Part shown: one piece after another, positions 1 to 9,572 of the stretch | Layout: each line of letters opens with the position of its first letter | How positions within the stretch are numbered: position 1 is the first letter of the stretch | Source of the DNA: Ustilago trichophora | Lineage: Eukaryota > Basidiomycota > Ustilaginomycetes > Ustilaginales > Ustilaginaceae | Assembly: GCA_900323505.1 (NCBI GenBank) | Contig: OOIN01000028.1 | Coordinates: 62,001-126,000, forward strand | DNA length: 64,000 nucleotides | Direction of reading: 5' to 3' | Program-made: the position numbers and the translations under genes | The notes under the pieces: generated by a model | Told to the model about the DNA's origin: nothing | Databases searched by the model: none | Seen by the model: only the letters and a program-made list of their open reading frames with translations

Positions 1-2496
1 CGACTGTGAGCATATTGTCGGTGTTTTGCGCTTCCCAAGTGAGCTCTCCTGAGCGGAGGAAGCAAGCAAAGGCGAGGCAAAAGGCGGCACGGAACATCCG
101 ACGGTTGTGTGGTGAGGGGCAGACTGTCGGCAGGGCACGGAGGAGTTGGCGCAGGAGGGGAAGGGTGATGGCGAGCTTGGCGACAGGGAGCGGAGCACCA
201 ACGACTCGCTTGAGGCCTCGAACGACTCTGGCCAGGCGTTCGGAGTCGAAAACAACTGTGGAGAGGCCGAGGTCGATGTGCCAAGACTTGATGATGGCGA
301 GGTCACGCTTGACTGTGCCGTAAGTCTTGTTGGCAAGGTGTTGGGCGGCCACCCATTCGATGAGGAGTGTCTCTGAGGACGGGAAGGGGTGGCAACGTCG
401 TGAAGCGGCGAAGGAGGCGAAGTCGAAGCACACCGTTGTGGAACGTGTGCGTGTGCTGGAGGCAAGTCCGTTCCAGAGGAGGAAGGCTGCTGGCGACGAG
501 AGGCCTGAGGCCGAGACAAAGGAGGCAGGGGGCTGGGAGCCGTATTGGCCGCGTTGAACCGCAGGAGAGCGTACGCTCGAGGATAGTGTTGCTGGACAAA
601 AGCAAAACGACGGCGAGAAAGAGCGTCAGCGAGAATGTTAGCTTCGGAGCTAACTCTAATCGGAACCAGGTCGATGTGCTGCTGCAAGCACAGAGAGAAG
701 ATGGCTCGAAAGAGCGCCTGGGTCTGCGGGTCGCGTATAGAGCCCTTACGGAGGCCGTACTCGACGTTCTCGTTGTCGACATGCACCACCACTTGGCGAG
801 GACCCGACCAGAGGGGGGCAAAGCGACGGAGAGCTTCGAGGACTGCCAGAGCCTCCAGGAAGCGAATGTCCTTGCGGCGGTGTCGACGAGCTAGCTCGTG
901 AGAGAAGGCGGCTACAGGTTCGTCCATGGTGCCCAGATGAGCACCAATACACCGCTTAGAGGCATCTGTCCATACATGCTCTACGACGAGCGGAGACGGC
1001 TGAAGAAGGGAGACGCCGTCCCATGTATTGAGCGTGGCGATCCACCAGAGCAATTCAGATCGAGTCGCCTTACTGATACGACGACCAAAAGGGGCCTTGT
1101 AGTGGGACCGGACGGCGTCATAGAGACGGCGAAGGAAAGCACGACCGTGAGGAGCAACTCGAGTTACAAACTGGAGATGGCCAGCTACTTGCTGTAACTC
1201 AAGCAGGGAGGCGCGTCCTCTGTCGACGATGCGGCCACACAGCTGAAGAATGCGCTGGCGGCGTTGATGTGTGATGGAGGCGGTCTGAGCAACTGAGTCC
1301 AGCTCGATGCCTAGCACCTCCAGTCTGGTGGTGTCCCAGAGAGTCTTCTTCCGGCTGATCCGGAAGCCCAGTGCAGCCGAGGCAAGGCTGAGGACCTGGA
1401 CTGGTGTCGCCGGATTGGCAGAAGCGTCAGACGCCCCAAAGAAGTCGTCGAGGTAGTGTGACACCTCGGAATGCGAGGTCGACGATGGTGTCACAGACTG
1501 CAGGGCAAAGGTGGTGAGCCAGTGCAGGAACTCGGCGAAAAGGTTGAAAAGGAATGGTGAAGAGCGTCCACCAAACGCCAGCGCGCATTCCTGGTAATGT
1601 CGTCCGTCGAAGTGGATACCCATGAGTCTGGCATCAGACTCGGATACAATGACGTGACGAAAGGCATCCTCCAAGTCTGCTTTCCACAGAGAGGCGCTAG
1701 GATGTTCGCGAATGAACTCCATGATGGCGTCGAGACTCTCATAGCGGATGGTGACGAAGGACGGATGTATGCCATCATTGACTGAAGGCAGTCGCGCACC
1801 TGGTTTTCGAGGGTGCGAGAGATGGTATATGGTCCGTCTCTTGTCAGAGTGAGGCTTGGGTACCACACCGACAGGAGAGCAGACCAGGCGTACGTCACTA
1901 GGGTTAGCAACGTGGCGAAGGCGACCTTCTTGCATGCGAGTTTCGATCTCGCGGCGAAGGTGTTGTACGTCGGCTGAATCCATGGGCAAGTTGTTGACGT
2001 CCGGTCGAGCATTGTGTCGCAGAGGACCGTCGTAACCGAGCTTAACCCCATGGCGCAAAGCGCCTCGCAGCTGAGTGGCGAAGGCTTGGTCGGGGTAGAG
2101 GTCTAAGAATTGTGACCAGTACCGCAGTTGGAGAGTGCCAACCGTTGCTGGAACGTCGGTGGCATCGAAGATGGGCCGTTCGCACAAGGTATTGGGTCTT
2201 GGCGGCGGCGGCGTGCCTGAAAGCAAGGCAGAGAGGAAAGTTGAGGCGGAGTCAGGGGACATGTCGACAATGCCGTTGGTGAGAGCGTCCAAGGACGGGC
2301 GGGAAAGAGGAGCTGAGGTTTGCTCAGTCCTAGCTGGTGCTACTGTGGGCGGCACGGGCCGGAGTGGTGCTACTGTGGGCGGCACAAGCGAAGGAGAAGG
2401 TGCTGGGGTTGGCCCAGACCTGAGGGGTGCTGTTGTGGGCGGCACGGGCAGCGGGGTTGGTGCTGTTCGGAGCGGCACGGGCTGAGGGCGAGGCAT
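1..2496 (-). CDS. DIRS reverse transcriptase / RNase H polyprotein (no stop within window)
   Basis: The frame begins at an ATG at 2496, just after the gag-like stop, although it is also open upstream into the gag end. After a proline-rich leader come YWSQFLDLYPDQAF and GVKLGYDGP, typical of the DIRS RT N-terminus, then SPVGVVPKPHSDKRRTI, LWKADLEDAFRHV, and the catalytic HYLDDFFGASD (near 1430-1450). The RNase H part shows VWTDASKRCIGAHLG (near 900-975), EALAVLEALRRFAP, VHVDNENV and EANILADALSRR (near 610-640). Downstream of about 600 the frame stays open to the window edge while running over the recombinase frame, so the true C-terminus cannot be stated. It copies element RNA into DNA. Confidence 0.88.
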   Translation of the reverse strand, partial: MPRPQPVPLRTAPTPLPVPPTTAPLRSGPTPAPSPSLVPPTVAPLRPVPPTVAPARTEQTSAPLSRPSLDALTNGIVDMSPDSASTFLSALLSGTPPPPRPNTLCERPIFDATDVPATVGTLQLRYWSQFLDLYPDQAFATQLRGALRHGVKLGYDGPLRHNARPDVNNLPMDSADVQHLRREIETRMQEGRLRHVANPSDVRLVCSPVGVVPKPHSDKRRTIYHLSHPRKPGARLPSVNDGIHPSFVTIRYESLDAIMEFIREHPSASLWKADLEDAFRHVIVSESDARLMGIHFDGRHYQECALAFGGRSSPFLFNLFAEFLHWLTTFALQSVTPSSTSHSEVSHYLDDFFGASDASANPATPVQVLSLASAALGFRISRKKTLWDTTRLEVLGIELDSVAQTASITHQRRQRILQLCGRIVDRGRASLLELQQVAGHLQFVTRVAPHGRAFLRRLYDAVRSHYKAPFGRRISKATRSELLWWIATLNTWDGVSLLQPSPLVVEHVWTDASKRCIGAHLGTMDEPVAAFSHELARRHRRKDIRFLEALAVLEALRRFAPLWSGPRQVVVHVDNENVEYGLRKGSIRDPQTQALFRAIFSLCLQQHIDLVPIRVSSEANILADALSRRRFAFVQQHYPRAYALLRFNAANTAPSPLPPLSRPQASRRQQPSSSGTDLPPAHAHVPQRCASTSPPSPLHDVATPSRPQRHSSSNGWPPNTLPTRLTAQSSVTSPSSSLGTSTSASPQLFSTPNAWPESFEASSESLVLRSLSPSSPSPFPSCANSSVPCRQSAPHHTTVGCSVPPFASPLLASSAQESSLGKRKTPTICSQS
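2..640 (-). CDS. DIRS tyrosine recombinase (N-terminal part, truncated by window edge)
   Basis: This frame is open on the minus strand from roughly 640 to the window edge and differs from the reverse transcriptase frame, which it overlaps. Recombinase-like content starts near 480 with LLWNGLASSTR, then FDFASFA, LLIEWVAAQHL, TVKRDLAIIKSWHIDLGLS, RVVRGLKRV and finally AFCLAFACFLRSGELTW. The arginine in the last motif is at the place of the first catalytic Arg of tyrosine recombinases. The catalytic His-x-x-Arg and Tyr would be outside the window. No start codon can be chosen; expression may depend on frameshifting or internal initiation from the overlapping frame. Confidence 0.8.
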
Positions 2497-2525
2497 GTCG
2501 CCTGAGTGAGTGGGCGTACTCACCA

Positions 2526-3794
2526 CTAGTTCGCCTTCTTGACGGGAACGTTGCTGGTGTTGGTGGTAGCCTTGTTGGCGAATGACGGGCATTGCGTCAA
2601 CGGGTGTCGACCTTGGCAGTGAAGACAAGTGTGTTGTCGTGTACAACCCGGGCAATGAGCGCCAGAGTTGTACTTCCTGCAGGGATCGGAGGAAGCGCCA
2701 GAGCCTGTGCGTGGAAGGCGCGTGGAACGCTGGTTGGAGGAAGGGTGGCGAGAGCTGGAGCTAGGCTCGCCACGAGTCGGGGGGAGGCTGACTGTCTTAT
2801 GGTAGGGCAAGAGTACCCTACCGGCAATCTGCGGGTCGTAATGAGACCACTCGATGACAGCGCCAGTGCCAAAGCGGAGCCTGCAGACGGCGAGGTGGTA
2901 GTCTGCGACAGCACGCCAAGTGTAGAGCTGGTTGAACTCGATGAGTTGCTCTAAGTGAGAGAGCAGAGCGTCGTTGAGTTCCCAGTTGTTGGTGTGACGA
3001 GCGCGGATAGCTACGTACACCAACCAGACTTGGGCGAGGGCGGCAATGGACGGGATGGCCTTGACAAACGCAGAGGTGCGCGACTCGGCAGACTCCTCGG
3101 AGATTCGGAGCTGTCCACCTTCAATGTTGAGGCTGGTGGACTGGACAGCAGCTTGAGAGACGCGTGACTCTGGGTTGCGAAGCTTGACCAACTGTTCTGG
3201 TCGGAGCTGGTCGCGTTCCACGAGGGCCACGACGTCGGCAGGGACCCAGGGGAAGCAGCGAGAGACGGACAGGAGAGGCAACTCACCTGCGGTTGTGTTT
3301 TGGTTACCAACAGAGGTGAGCGCCGTCGACGTCACTGGCTGAACCCGCGGTGTTGGTGGTAGGGCAGGGAGCGGCAGCGAGACCTGCAGAGCTGGCTGGG
3401 AGGGGAGCAGAGCTGGTGCTGGGTCTGTTGGCGGCTGTAAAGCCCGTATGGCGTCGAAGAGCTGGGTGAGTTGGCTGTCTAGACTGTGTTCTAGGCGGCC
3501 AAAGCGAGTTTCGAGCGCTCGAACTGATGCTGCTGACGCGAAATGGGCGTTGTCGCGGCGTGTACGACCGAGAGAAGGGGATGCGGTCGATGGCGAGCGA
3601 GCAGAAGGTGAAGAAGACCTAGAGCGGCGAACCAGATGGGGGGTCTGCACGTTCGGAGAGAAGGGAGAAACGGCTGTTGGTACTGGCCGCTTTCGACAGC
3701 TGGCGCAAGTCTTGGTCGGCCTGCCAGACACGCCAACGAAGTGTGTCGGCGGAAAAAGGACCTTGCAGCGGGCGCAAGACGTGTTCGAAGCCAT
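2526..3794 (-). CDS. DIRS gag-like protein with two zinc-binding motifs
   Basis: This is a 422-residue protein starting at the ATG at 3794. The N-terminus carries two CxxC pairs (C7, C10, C30, C33; spacing CX2CX19CX2C), which looks like a small zinc ribbon. A Ser/Pro/Arg-rich linker follows, then a predicted helical middle, and a C-terminal Cys/His cluster with CRKYN, CPGCTRQHTCLHC and HPLTQC, resembling the nucleic-acid-binding zinc motif of basidiomycete DIRS ORF1 products. Its TAG stop at 2526-2528 overlaps the open upstream part of the RT frame, so translational coupling or frameshifting is possible. An upstream in-frame extension to 4373 lacks an ATG start and is not included. Confidence 0.7.
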   Translation of the reverse strand: MASNTSCARCKVLFPPTHFVGVSGRPTKTCASCRKRPVPTAVSPFSPNVQTPHLVRRSRSSSPSARSPSTASPSLGRTRRDNAHFASAASVRALETRFGRLEHSLDSQLTQLFDAIRALQPPTDPAPALLPSQPALQVSLPLPALPPTPRVQPVTSTALTSVGNQNTTAGELPLLSVSRCFPWVPADVVALVERDQLRPEQLVKLRNPESRVSQAAVQSTSLNIEGGQLRISEESAESRTSAFVKAIPSIAALAQVWLVYVAIRARHTNNWELNDALLSHLEQLIEFNQLYTWRAVADYHLAVCRLRFGTGAVIEWSHYDPQIAGRVLLPYHKTVSLPPTRGEPSSSSRHPSSNQRSTRLPRTGSGASSDPCRKYNSGAHCPGCTRQHTCLHCQGRHPLTQCPSFANKATTNTSNVPVKKAN

Positions 3795-4761
3795 GAGGAA
3801 GGCTCTGGTGTACCTGATGTGGTGGCAATGAGGTACCGACCTACAGCAGAATCGCAACACAGAGTGGGGGTCGACCGGCGACTGTGAGGAAGCCGTGGAG
3901 AGCTTACTGGGCTTGCCCAAAGCCGCAAGTAAGGTGCACAGCAGGGTATAGAAAGAACGCTGGAGAGCGTGTGAGACGGTGTGCCAGACCAGTCCACCGG
4001 ATCGCAGAGGGAGAGGGTGCAGGGACTGTGGAGAGCTCACGAGGGCTTGCCAGGCCAGTCGTGAGATGCAGCAGTCGTCAGCGGCGGCTATGCCAGCACG
4101 CTCGCTCGCCGTACCAATGCTTGCCTCCACTGAGCTACGTGGAGATGGTGCTACACCGTTTGTGCTGACGGTGCCTGTCGCTGCTGGATCAACCAGCAGA
4201 TGAACCGAGATGTTTGAGCACCTCGGGCTCCGTCGAGACCTATTCTTGACGCTGTTGGAGCCCCAGCGAAAGTCGATCACCACGATGTCGGTGGTGCTGC
4301 TGCTGCGGGGATGAGTGCCGCAGTTGACAAAGTGCAAGGTGTGAGCTCGCGAGTGCTGAAAGCGAACCCTCAAGCCAATCGCACGCCGGCGAAAGCCACC
4401 ACACGAGGGTGTTCCCAGCTCGTCAAGCTGGGGGGGTGATACCTCTCCTTGTCGAGAGGCCTGCTGGGAACGGTTTCGCTACCGAACCGGTCGTGGCGAG
4501 CTGTTGTCAAGCAGCCGGGGCGACTAACCCTCACGGCACAGCGGTTGTCGACCAGGTACATGCAACCCAGTGTTACCTCTCAATAGTCGGAGAGGCCTGT
4601 CGATCTGCTCTGGTCAGCGAAGCCAGGTCCAGAGCTAGCCGGGGTATGCCTGACTGTGACCGTCGAATGAGCAGATATGAGCAGCGGTCGCAGAAGAGGG
4701 GGGGGGGGGGGAAGAGGAGCCGTCGTCGCAGAGAGAGCGACGACTGGTTTGAGAGAGAGGC
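3795..4761. other. Gene-free flank of the DIRS element
   Basis: No convincing gene is seen. The stretch probably includes the 5' leader and terminal repeat of the DIRS element, whose limit is unresolved. A short hairpin (CCTCTC...GAGAGG, 4442-4460) and a run of 14 G near 4700 are visible. Confidence 0.5.
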
Positions 4762-5092
4762 TTGGGAGCGCTGTGCTGTCGCTGAGCTGCTCGCAGAGGC
4801 CGTCGAGACCGTGGTGAGAGGAGGCTTGGGTGCGTCGTGCTGCACGCAGAGGCCTTCGTCGCCGGGGGAGAAGAGAATGAAGTTATTGAGAAAAAAAGGG
4901 TTTGGGAGCGCTGTGCCGTCGCTGAGCTGCTCGCAGAGGCCGTCGAGACCGTGGTGAGAGGAGGCTTGGGTGCGTCGTGCTGCACGCAGAGGCCTTCGTC
5001 GCCGGGGGAGAAGAGAATGAAGTTATTGAGAAAAAAGGCTTGGGAGCGCTGCGCCGTTGCTGAGCTGCTCGCAGAGGCCGTCGGGATCGTGG
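4762..5092. repeat. Tandem repeat, about 139-bp unit, 2.4 copies
   Basis: The units begin with TTGGGAGCGCTG at 4762, 4902 and 5040, giving periods of 140 and 138 bp, with the third copy incomplete. The first two copies are nearly identical, including the motif CTGCTCGCAGAGGCCGTCG and an A-rich end (TTATTGAGAAAAAA). Within each unit a GAGGCTTGGG...GCAGAGGCC block occurs twice in diverged form, so the unit itself seems to come from an older duplication of about 70 bp. Open frames through it are by-products of the repeat. Confidence 0.9.
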
Positions 5093-6348
5093 GGAGAAAG
5101 GAAGAGTCGAAAAACAGGTCGTAAGACCACAGGAACGAGCAGCGGTTGGGACTGCGAGGGGTGGTGATGGTGCTGGAGCGGCTTGTCGCTATCAGCCATG
5201 AGAATTGAGACGAAAAGACGAAAAGGAGCTGTCGACGACGTCGAGCAGCGAATGAGTGATGATGGTGAGGAGAAGGAAGAGTGTCGAGTGCGACAACTCT
5301 GAAAAGGACAAAGGGACACACGTGTACACCGATCACGTGCTCTCGGCCGAGTGAAGCTAGCGTCTGTTTCACATACGCTCTACAAACTGGATCTCAGAGC
5401 GAGAGACAATGGTTGGGGGAGAAGGCGGGGATTCATGCGAAGAATCGCAAGCGAAGCGCATGAATGGACGACTGCACCGCACGCCGCCTGCGATTGGATC
5501 GGAGAGACGGGTCTTTGGGGGGAAGAGCGGGGGGGTTGGCAGGCCTAAGAGCGGATGGTTAAGCGGTAGATAGTTCGACCGAAATCCGGTTTACGGAGAG
5601 GATGAGAGACTGCACATACCGAAGAGCGAATACGTACAACCTGGTTCCACATAGGCGAATCGGACCTCCAACGCAAACTTAAATAAGAATCCATCCCCAT
5701 CCATCCCAATGCAACATTCGACAGATCGTCATCTTTTCAAGGCCAAAGGGAGGAAGAATGTATTGCCGTTGTCTAGAATCCAGAAGCCCACACACACGAA
5801 ACCATCACATCGCAGCGATCAAAGATGTTCGGATCACGGACTTGCCTTTACAAGGAGGATCTCGGACGATCATGCTCTCCGCTACCAAAAAAAAAAAGAA
5901 AAAAAAAGGATAGCCGAACACCGTGCCTCTGCCAATTGTTGGTGATCTCCGTTCTTCCGGACTCTTTTATGCCAGAGTTACGCCGAAGCATCCAGATCCC
6001 GTCGGCTGCATCCCACGCCAACTTTCTTCCGAAGCACGCTATAGGAAGCAACACATTGAGCTCTTCTCCTATATCGCAGTGCGAACGTTGTGTGGCTGAT
6101 ATTTCAGATTGTGCTTCGTTGTTTCAGCCAACGTCAAACTCTGCCGGCACAAACCAAAGCTTGTCACACTGTGCCCGTTGAAAAGAAAACAAAAAAATTC
6201 CAGCGTTACAATGGGTTGACCTCAGTCGAGTTGTATCCATGTTGAAATGGTACGACGTTGAAGAGTGTGGGGAAAAGGCATAAGTCAAACTGCGGAAGCA
6301 GCAACTCCGACCGTCGAGGCAGAAATTGCTGCATCGGCAATCGCTTGC

Positions 6349-6390
6349 TACAGTACATACAAGTACTGTACTGTACAGTACTGTACAGTA
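6349..6390. repeat. TA-(CTG/CAG)-TA array
   Basis: TACAGTA at 6349 is followed by a strict 5-bp-period run at 6364-6390 that reads TA CTG TA CTG TA CAG TA CTG TA CAG TA. Triplet orientation is mixed, unlike an ordinary slipped microsatellite. Each unit equals the scar expected after excision of a Tc1/mariner element ending CAG...CTG. Confidence 0.85.
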
Positions 6391-6418
6391 CATGGGCGTG
6401 CATGAACAATGTAATCTC

Positions 6419-6445
6419 GGGGGGGGGGGGGGGGGGGGGGGGGGG
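6419..6445 (+). repeat. Poly-G tract (27 G)
   Basis: There are 27 consecutive G residues, 29 bp after the end of the TA-CTG/CAG-TA array. The true length is uncertain because such tracts are poorly sequenced. Confidence 0.9.
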
Positions 6446-7352
6446 TTCTGTCAACTTGTTTCGTTTGGTCGTCTGTTGTGCGGCTCACGTCGATCCGAAC
6501 TGCGCTAAAGCTCCCTTAGACGAGAGCCCTTTTTTGCCCTTCTCCCCACACACGTTTGTCTGTCAAACTTTGCCATCCAGATCTCGGAGAGATTTTCGTG
6601 ATCCCCGTGACACTCACGCTCTGCACGGTTGCAGGTTTGTCTTGACTGTCCTGAGGTCAGTCGGAAGAATTGCTCCGCACAAACCTTGATTGGGGCCCCT
6701 CTTCGCTTACGACCGATGTTTTGCAAATTTTGCATGGCGAATGAAGACGATCCAGTGAGGACAGCGCTCGCTCATCTCGGTGGGGTAGATGTCAGCGTCT
6801 GTGCGGAGAAATCACCGGTAACGAACCCCTGTTTTTCTCGTCGTGCGAGCCTCCTCTCCACACTCTGATTCGTTTGTGCCGCCGCTCGAGCCAGCGTTTG
6901 TTGTCTTTTATTTTGGATCTCGCCGCTGTAATACCATTCACCATCATCTCCTCGCTTGACATCTGCAGCTCCGAGTTTCTGCCTTTCCAATCCAACACTT
7001 TCGTATCGTCCTTTTTCGCCATCTCAACCAACTTGCCAAGTTGGTCTCATCAACGGAATCTTTTCTTCTGTCCAACACCCAGTTCTGTCGTGCCTTGTGT
7101 AACCTCGTTTCGCCATCGACCAACACCCTCGCTTGACAGTCTCACGTTGCCTTTTTTCGCCTGTGTCTTGGCCTTTCGGCTGCTCTTGTTATTCCGTCCC
7201 GGCTTTCTATTCCGGCAGCCCATCGCTTGCAGCCGAGCAGTGTAGCATCGCCTCAAGCCGTTTTAGCCGTCCTCTCAAGCAAGCTCGTTCGCTAGACTCT
7301 GCAAATTTCGTCTGACCGCTTGGATTGTCTCGATCATGGGATCGTCTGAAAG

Positions 7353-7360
7353 CATAAAAG
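7353..7360 (+). promoter_or_regulatory. Possible TATA-like box of the glucoamylase gene
   Basis: CATAAAAG lies about 130 bp before the preferred start at 7486 and downstream of an in-frame ATG at 7336, which argues against using that earlier ATG. Confidence 0.3.
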
Positions 7361-7485
7361 CAAGCCGTGAATCGAGCCATCTCCTCTCCTCGTCATCAAC
7401 GAACCAAACTCATCCGAGCTACACCTCCTTTCCTCGCACAACTCCTTTTCCCAATTCCAAAGAGTTCGATCTCGATCTTGAAGCC

Positions 7486-9079
7486 ATGTCCAAGAACACC
7501 ACTGAAAGGCGCTCCAAGCCCATGGTGCTGCTCGGCAGTGCCGGTCTCGCGCTGCTTTTGATTTGCTTCTGCGCTTTCAGCAGCAACGTCGAAGCCGCCT
7601 CGATCGCCAGGTCGTTGATTGGCATCGAGAACCAGGCCAGCCGTCTCATGCCTCGCGCTGTCACCTCCTCGTACGCTTACCAGCGCATGCTCGCCAACAG
7701 TAAGTTGACCAACATAGTCTTTTTCAACTTGAGCGATTCGATTGTTGTACTGAATTTTTCCTTTTTATTGCCCCGTTCACTATTCGACAGTTGGAGGTGC
7801 TTCGTCCACCGCCGGCGGAAACCAGGTCCCCGGTGTCCAGACTGGTGCCGTCATCGCCTCGCCCTCGACTGCCGGCCCCAACTACTTCTACAGCTGGGTT
7901 CGTGACGCTGCTCTTACCATGAAGGTCGCTGTCTCGCAGGGCACGCTCGATCGTACACTTCTGACCAACTATGCCAACGCCGAGAAGGTTCACCAGCAAA
8001 ACGCCGCCAGCTCGAGCTCCGGTCAGGGTGAGCCCAAGTTCAACCCCGATGGTTCGCTCTTCACTGGTCCTTGGGGTCGCCCGCAGAACGACAGTCCTGC
8101 CTTGAGAGCATCGACTCTCATCGCCTTTGCCAAACGAATCGGTCTCACTGACCCTTTCACCACCGGCACGCTGTACAAGTCTGACCTCAACGGCGGCAGC
8201 ATTATCAAGACCGATCTCGAATGGGTCTCGCACCACTGGCAAGACTCTTCTTTCGATCTGTGGGAGGAGGTTCAGGGCACCCACTTCTTTACTCTCATGG
8301 TTCAGTACCGTGCTCTGATCGACGGTGCCAAGTTCGCCACTTCGATGAACGACCCCGGTGCGGCTACTTACTACAACCAGCAGGCCGCTGCCATCAAGTC
8401 CAAGCTGCAGACTTTCTGGGATTCGACCAATGGATACATTCAGGCTTACCAGGGTGTTAGCGGACGATCTGGTCTCGACTGCTCGGTCATGCTCGGTGCT
8501 CTCAAGGGTTGGGACACGACTAACAACTCGGCTGCCGTCGACGCGACCGTTTTTGGACCCGCCTCGGACAAGGTGCTTGCCACGCACCAAAAGTATGTCG
8601 ACAGCTTCCGATCGCTCTATGCGATCAACAACAACGCTGCCGCTCCCAACGCTGTTGGCACTGGTCGCTACAAAGAGGACGTCTACAATGGCGTAGACAC
8701 TTCCCAGGGCAACCCTTGGTACATCTGCACGCTCGCCGCCGCCGAGGTCCTCAACACGGCCGTTTCTGTCGCCAACACCCGAGGCAGCCTCTCGGTCACT
8801 TCGACTTCGCTTCCCTTCTACAGGCAGTTCTCTTCTTCGGCTGCTACCGGTACGTTCAGCTCCGGATCGAGCCAGTACACTGCGCTCACCTCGGGTATGA
8901 AGGCCATGGCCAACGGGTTTGTCAACATTGTCAACTCGCATTCGTGGCCCAACGGATCGCTCAACGAGGAGTTTAACAGAAACACTGGCTTCAACCAAGG
9001 TGCTCGTGACCTTACTTGGTCTTACGCCGCCTTTGTCTCCAACGACCTTGCCTCGCAGGGCAAGTACTTGGTTGTGTAA
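7486..9079 (+). CDS. Secreted glucoamylase, GH15 family
   Basis: Glucan 1,4-alpha-glucosidase releasing glucose from non-reducing ends of starch and glycogen. Coding is 7486-7699 joined to 7791-9079; the 91-bp intron starts GTAAGT and ends CGACAG and restores the family sequence across the join. The 500-residue protein begins with a basic n-region and a long hydrophobic stretch ending near VEAA (residue 37), a signal peptide. GH15 hallmarks are ASPS...NYFYSWVRDAALT, DLWEEVQGTHFF (general acid Glu about 230) and GSLNEEFNR...ARDLTWSYAAF (general base Glu about 464). It ends right after the catalytic domain, with no CBM20 starch-binding domain, unlike the long Aspergillus form. An in-frame ATG at 7336 would add 50 residues ahead of the signal peptide and is less likely. 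Confidence 0.95.
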
Positions 9080-9572
9080 AGAGTTTTTCTTTTACTATAT
9101 AGCCACCTTCCACCTTCTCACTTTTAGTCGCCGATTTTCGCCCCAAAAACTTGTCTTCGCTTCATCGCTCCCAAGCAATTGACCATTCTTCCAGTACCTA
9201 CGCTACAGTCACGAGCTTCCTGAAATATAGAACTGCTCGTCGTGAGGTCGTCGTGTAAGAATGATGACATTGCTCGTTGGAGGTTTGAGGCGCGAAACGA
9301 GATGCTTGCGACGTAACAATTTTCGATTTTTTTTTTTATTTTTTTTTTTTATTTCTTATTTTCGCGTCAAAAGGTGCATATTGGAGCTGCTGTGTGACTT
9401 CAGTGCACGCATAGGCCGCGCTGCTGATTCATGTCAGGTGGAATTTTGGGCTCAGGGTCCTTTGTTTCTCACTATACAGTACAGTACTGTAGTACTTGCG
9501 ACGCTGTGCCCACCACCTTGCTACAGTACCACCACTTATACCGGCTCGCTCATCTCGTGGAATGCGCAAGCA
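9080..9572. other. Intergenic, with TA-CTG/CAG-TA arrays
   Basis: This is the glucoamylase 3' region and the F-box gene 5' region. An A/T-rich T-tract (9329-9361) and two scar-like arrays are present. The downstream frame is open from 9261, but nothing coding-like precedes 9573. Confidence 0.6.
9475..9528. repeat. TA-(CTG/CAG)-TA arrays
   Basis: 9475-9491 reads TA CAG TA CAG TA CTG TA, and a separate TACAGTA is at 9522-9528. Both lie in the leader just upstream of the F-box gene start at 9573. Confidence 0.85.

Larger units (their letters stand above)
1..3794 (-). mobile_element. DIRS-type tyrosine-recombinase retrotransposon, partial
   Basis: Three minus-strand reading frames occur in the order gag-like, reverse transcriptase/RNase H, tyrosine recombinase, which is the DIRS arrangement; no integrase or LTR is seen. 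The element runs off the left edge, so the end of the recombinase and the left terminal repeats are missing. The outer boundary to the right of the gag-like start (3794) is not resolved; open sequence in the gag frame continues to about 4373 without family-like content, and terminal repeats may lie in 3800-4570. The coding frames shown have no internal stop, so the copy may be fairly recent. Confidence 0.85.
5093..7485. other. Gene-free interval upstream of the glucoamylase gene
   Basis: No coding region can be supported over about 2.4 kb. It contains an A-rich tract (5888-5909), a TA-CTG/CAG-TA array (6349-6390), a poly-G tract (6419-6445) and, from about 6870, a pyrimidine-rich stretch that is probably the promoter and leader of the downstream glucoamylase gene. 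Confidence 0.6.

Noticed and set aside
2320..2505. Cys/Gly-rich plus-strand repeat peptide
   Set aside because: It is the opposite strand of the proline-rich leader of the DIRS RT frame (PPT repeats).
4837..5124. Frames through the tandem repeat as a repetitive protein
   Set aside because: Open frames exist on both strands simply because the repeat length is close to a multiple of three; no start context or domain.
6349..6390. Array read as a simple palindromic protein-binding site (GTACTGTAC)
   Set aside because: Not excluded, but the strict 5-bp period with mixed CTG/CAG and the matching transposon ends fit excision scars better.
7724..8998. 424-codon minus-strand frame
   Set aside because: Antisense shadow of the glucoamylase exon; no family resemblance.
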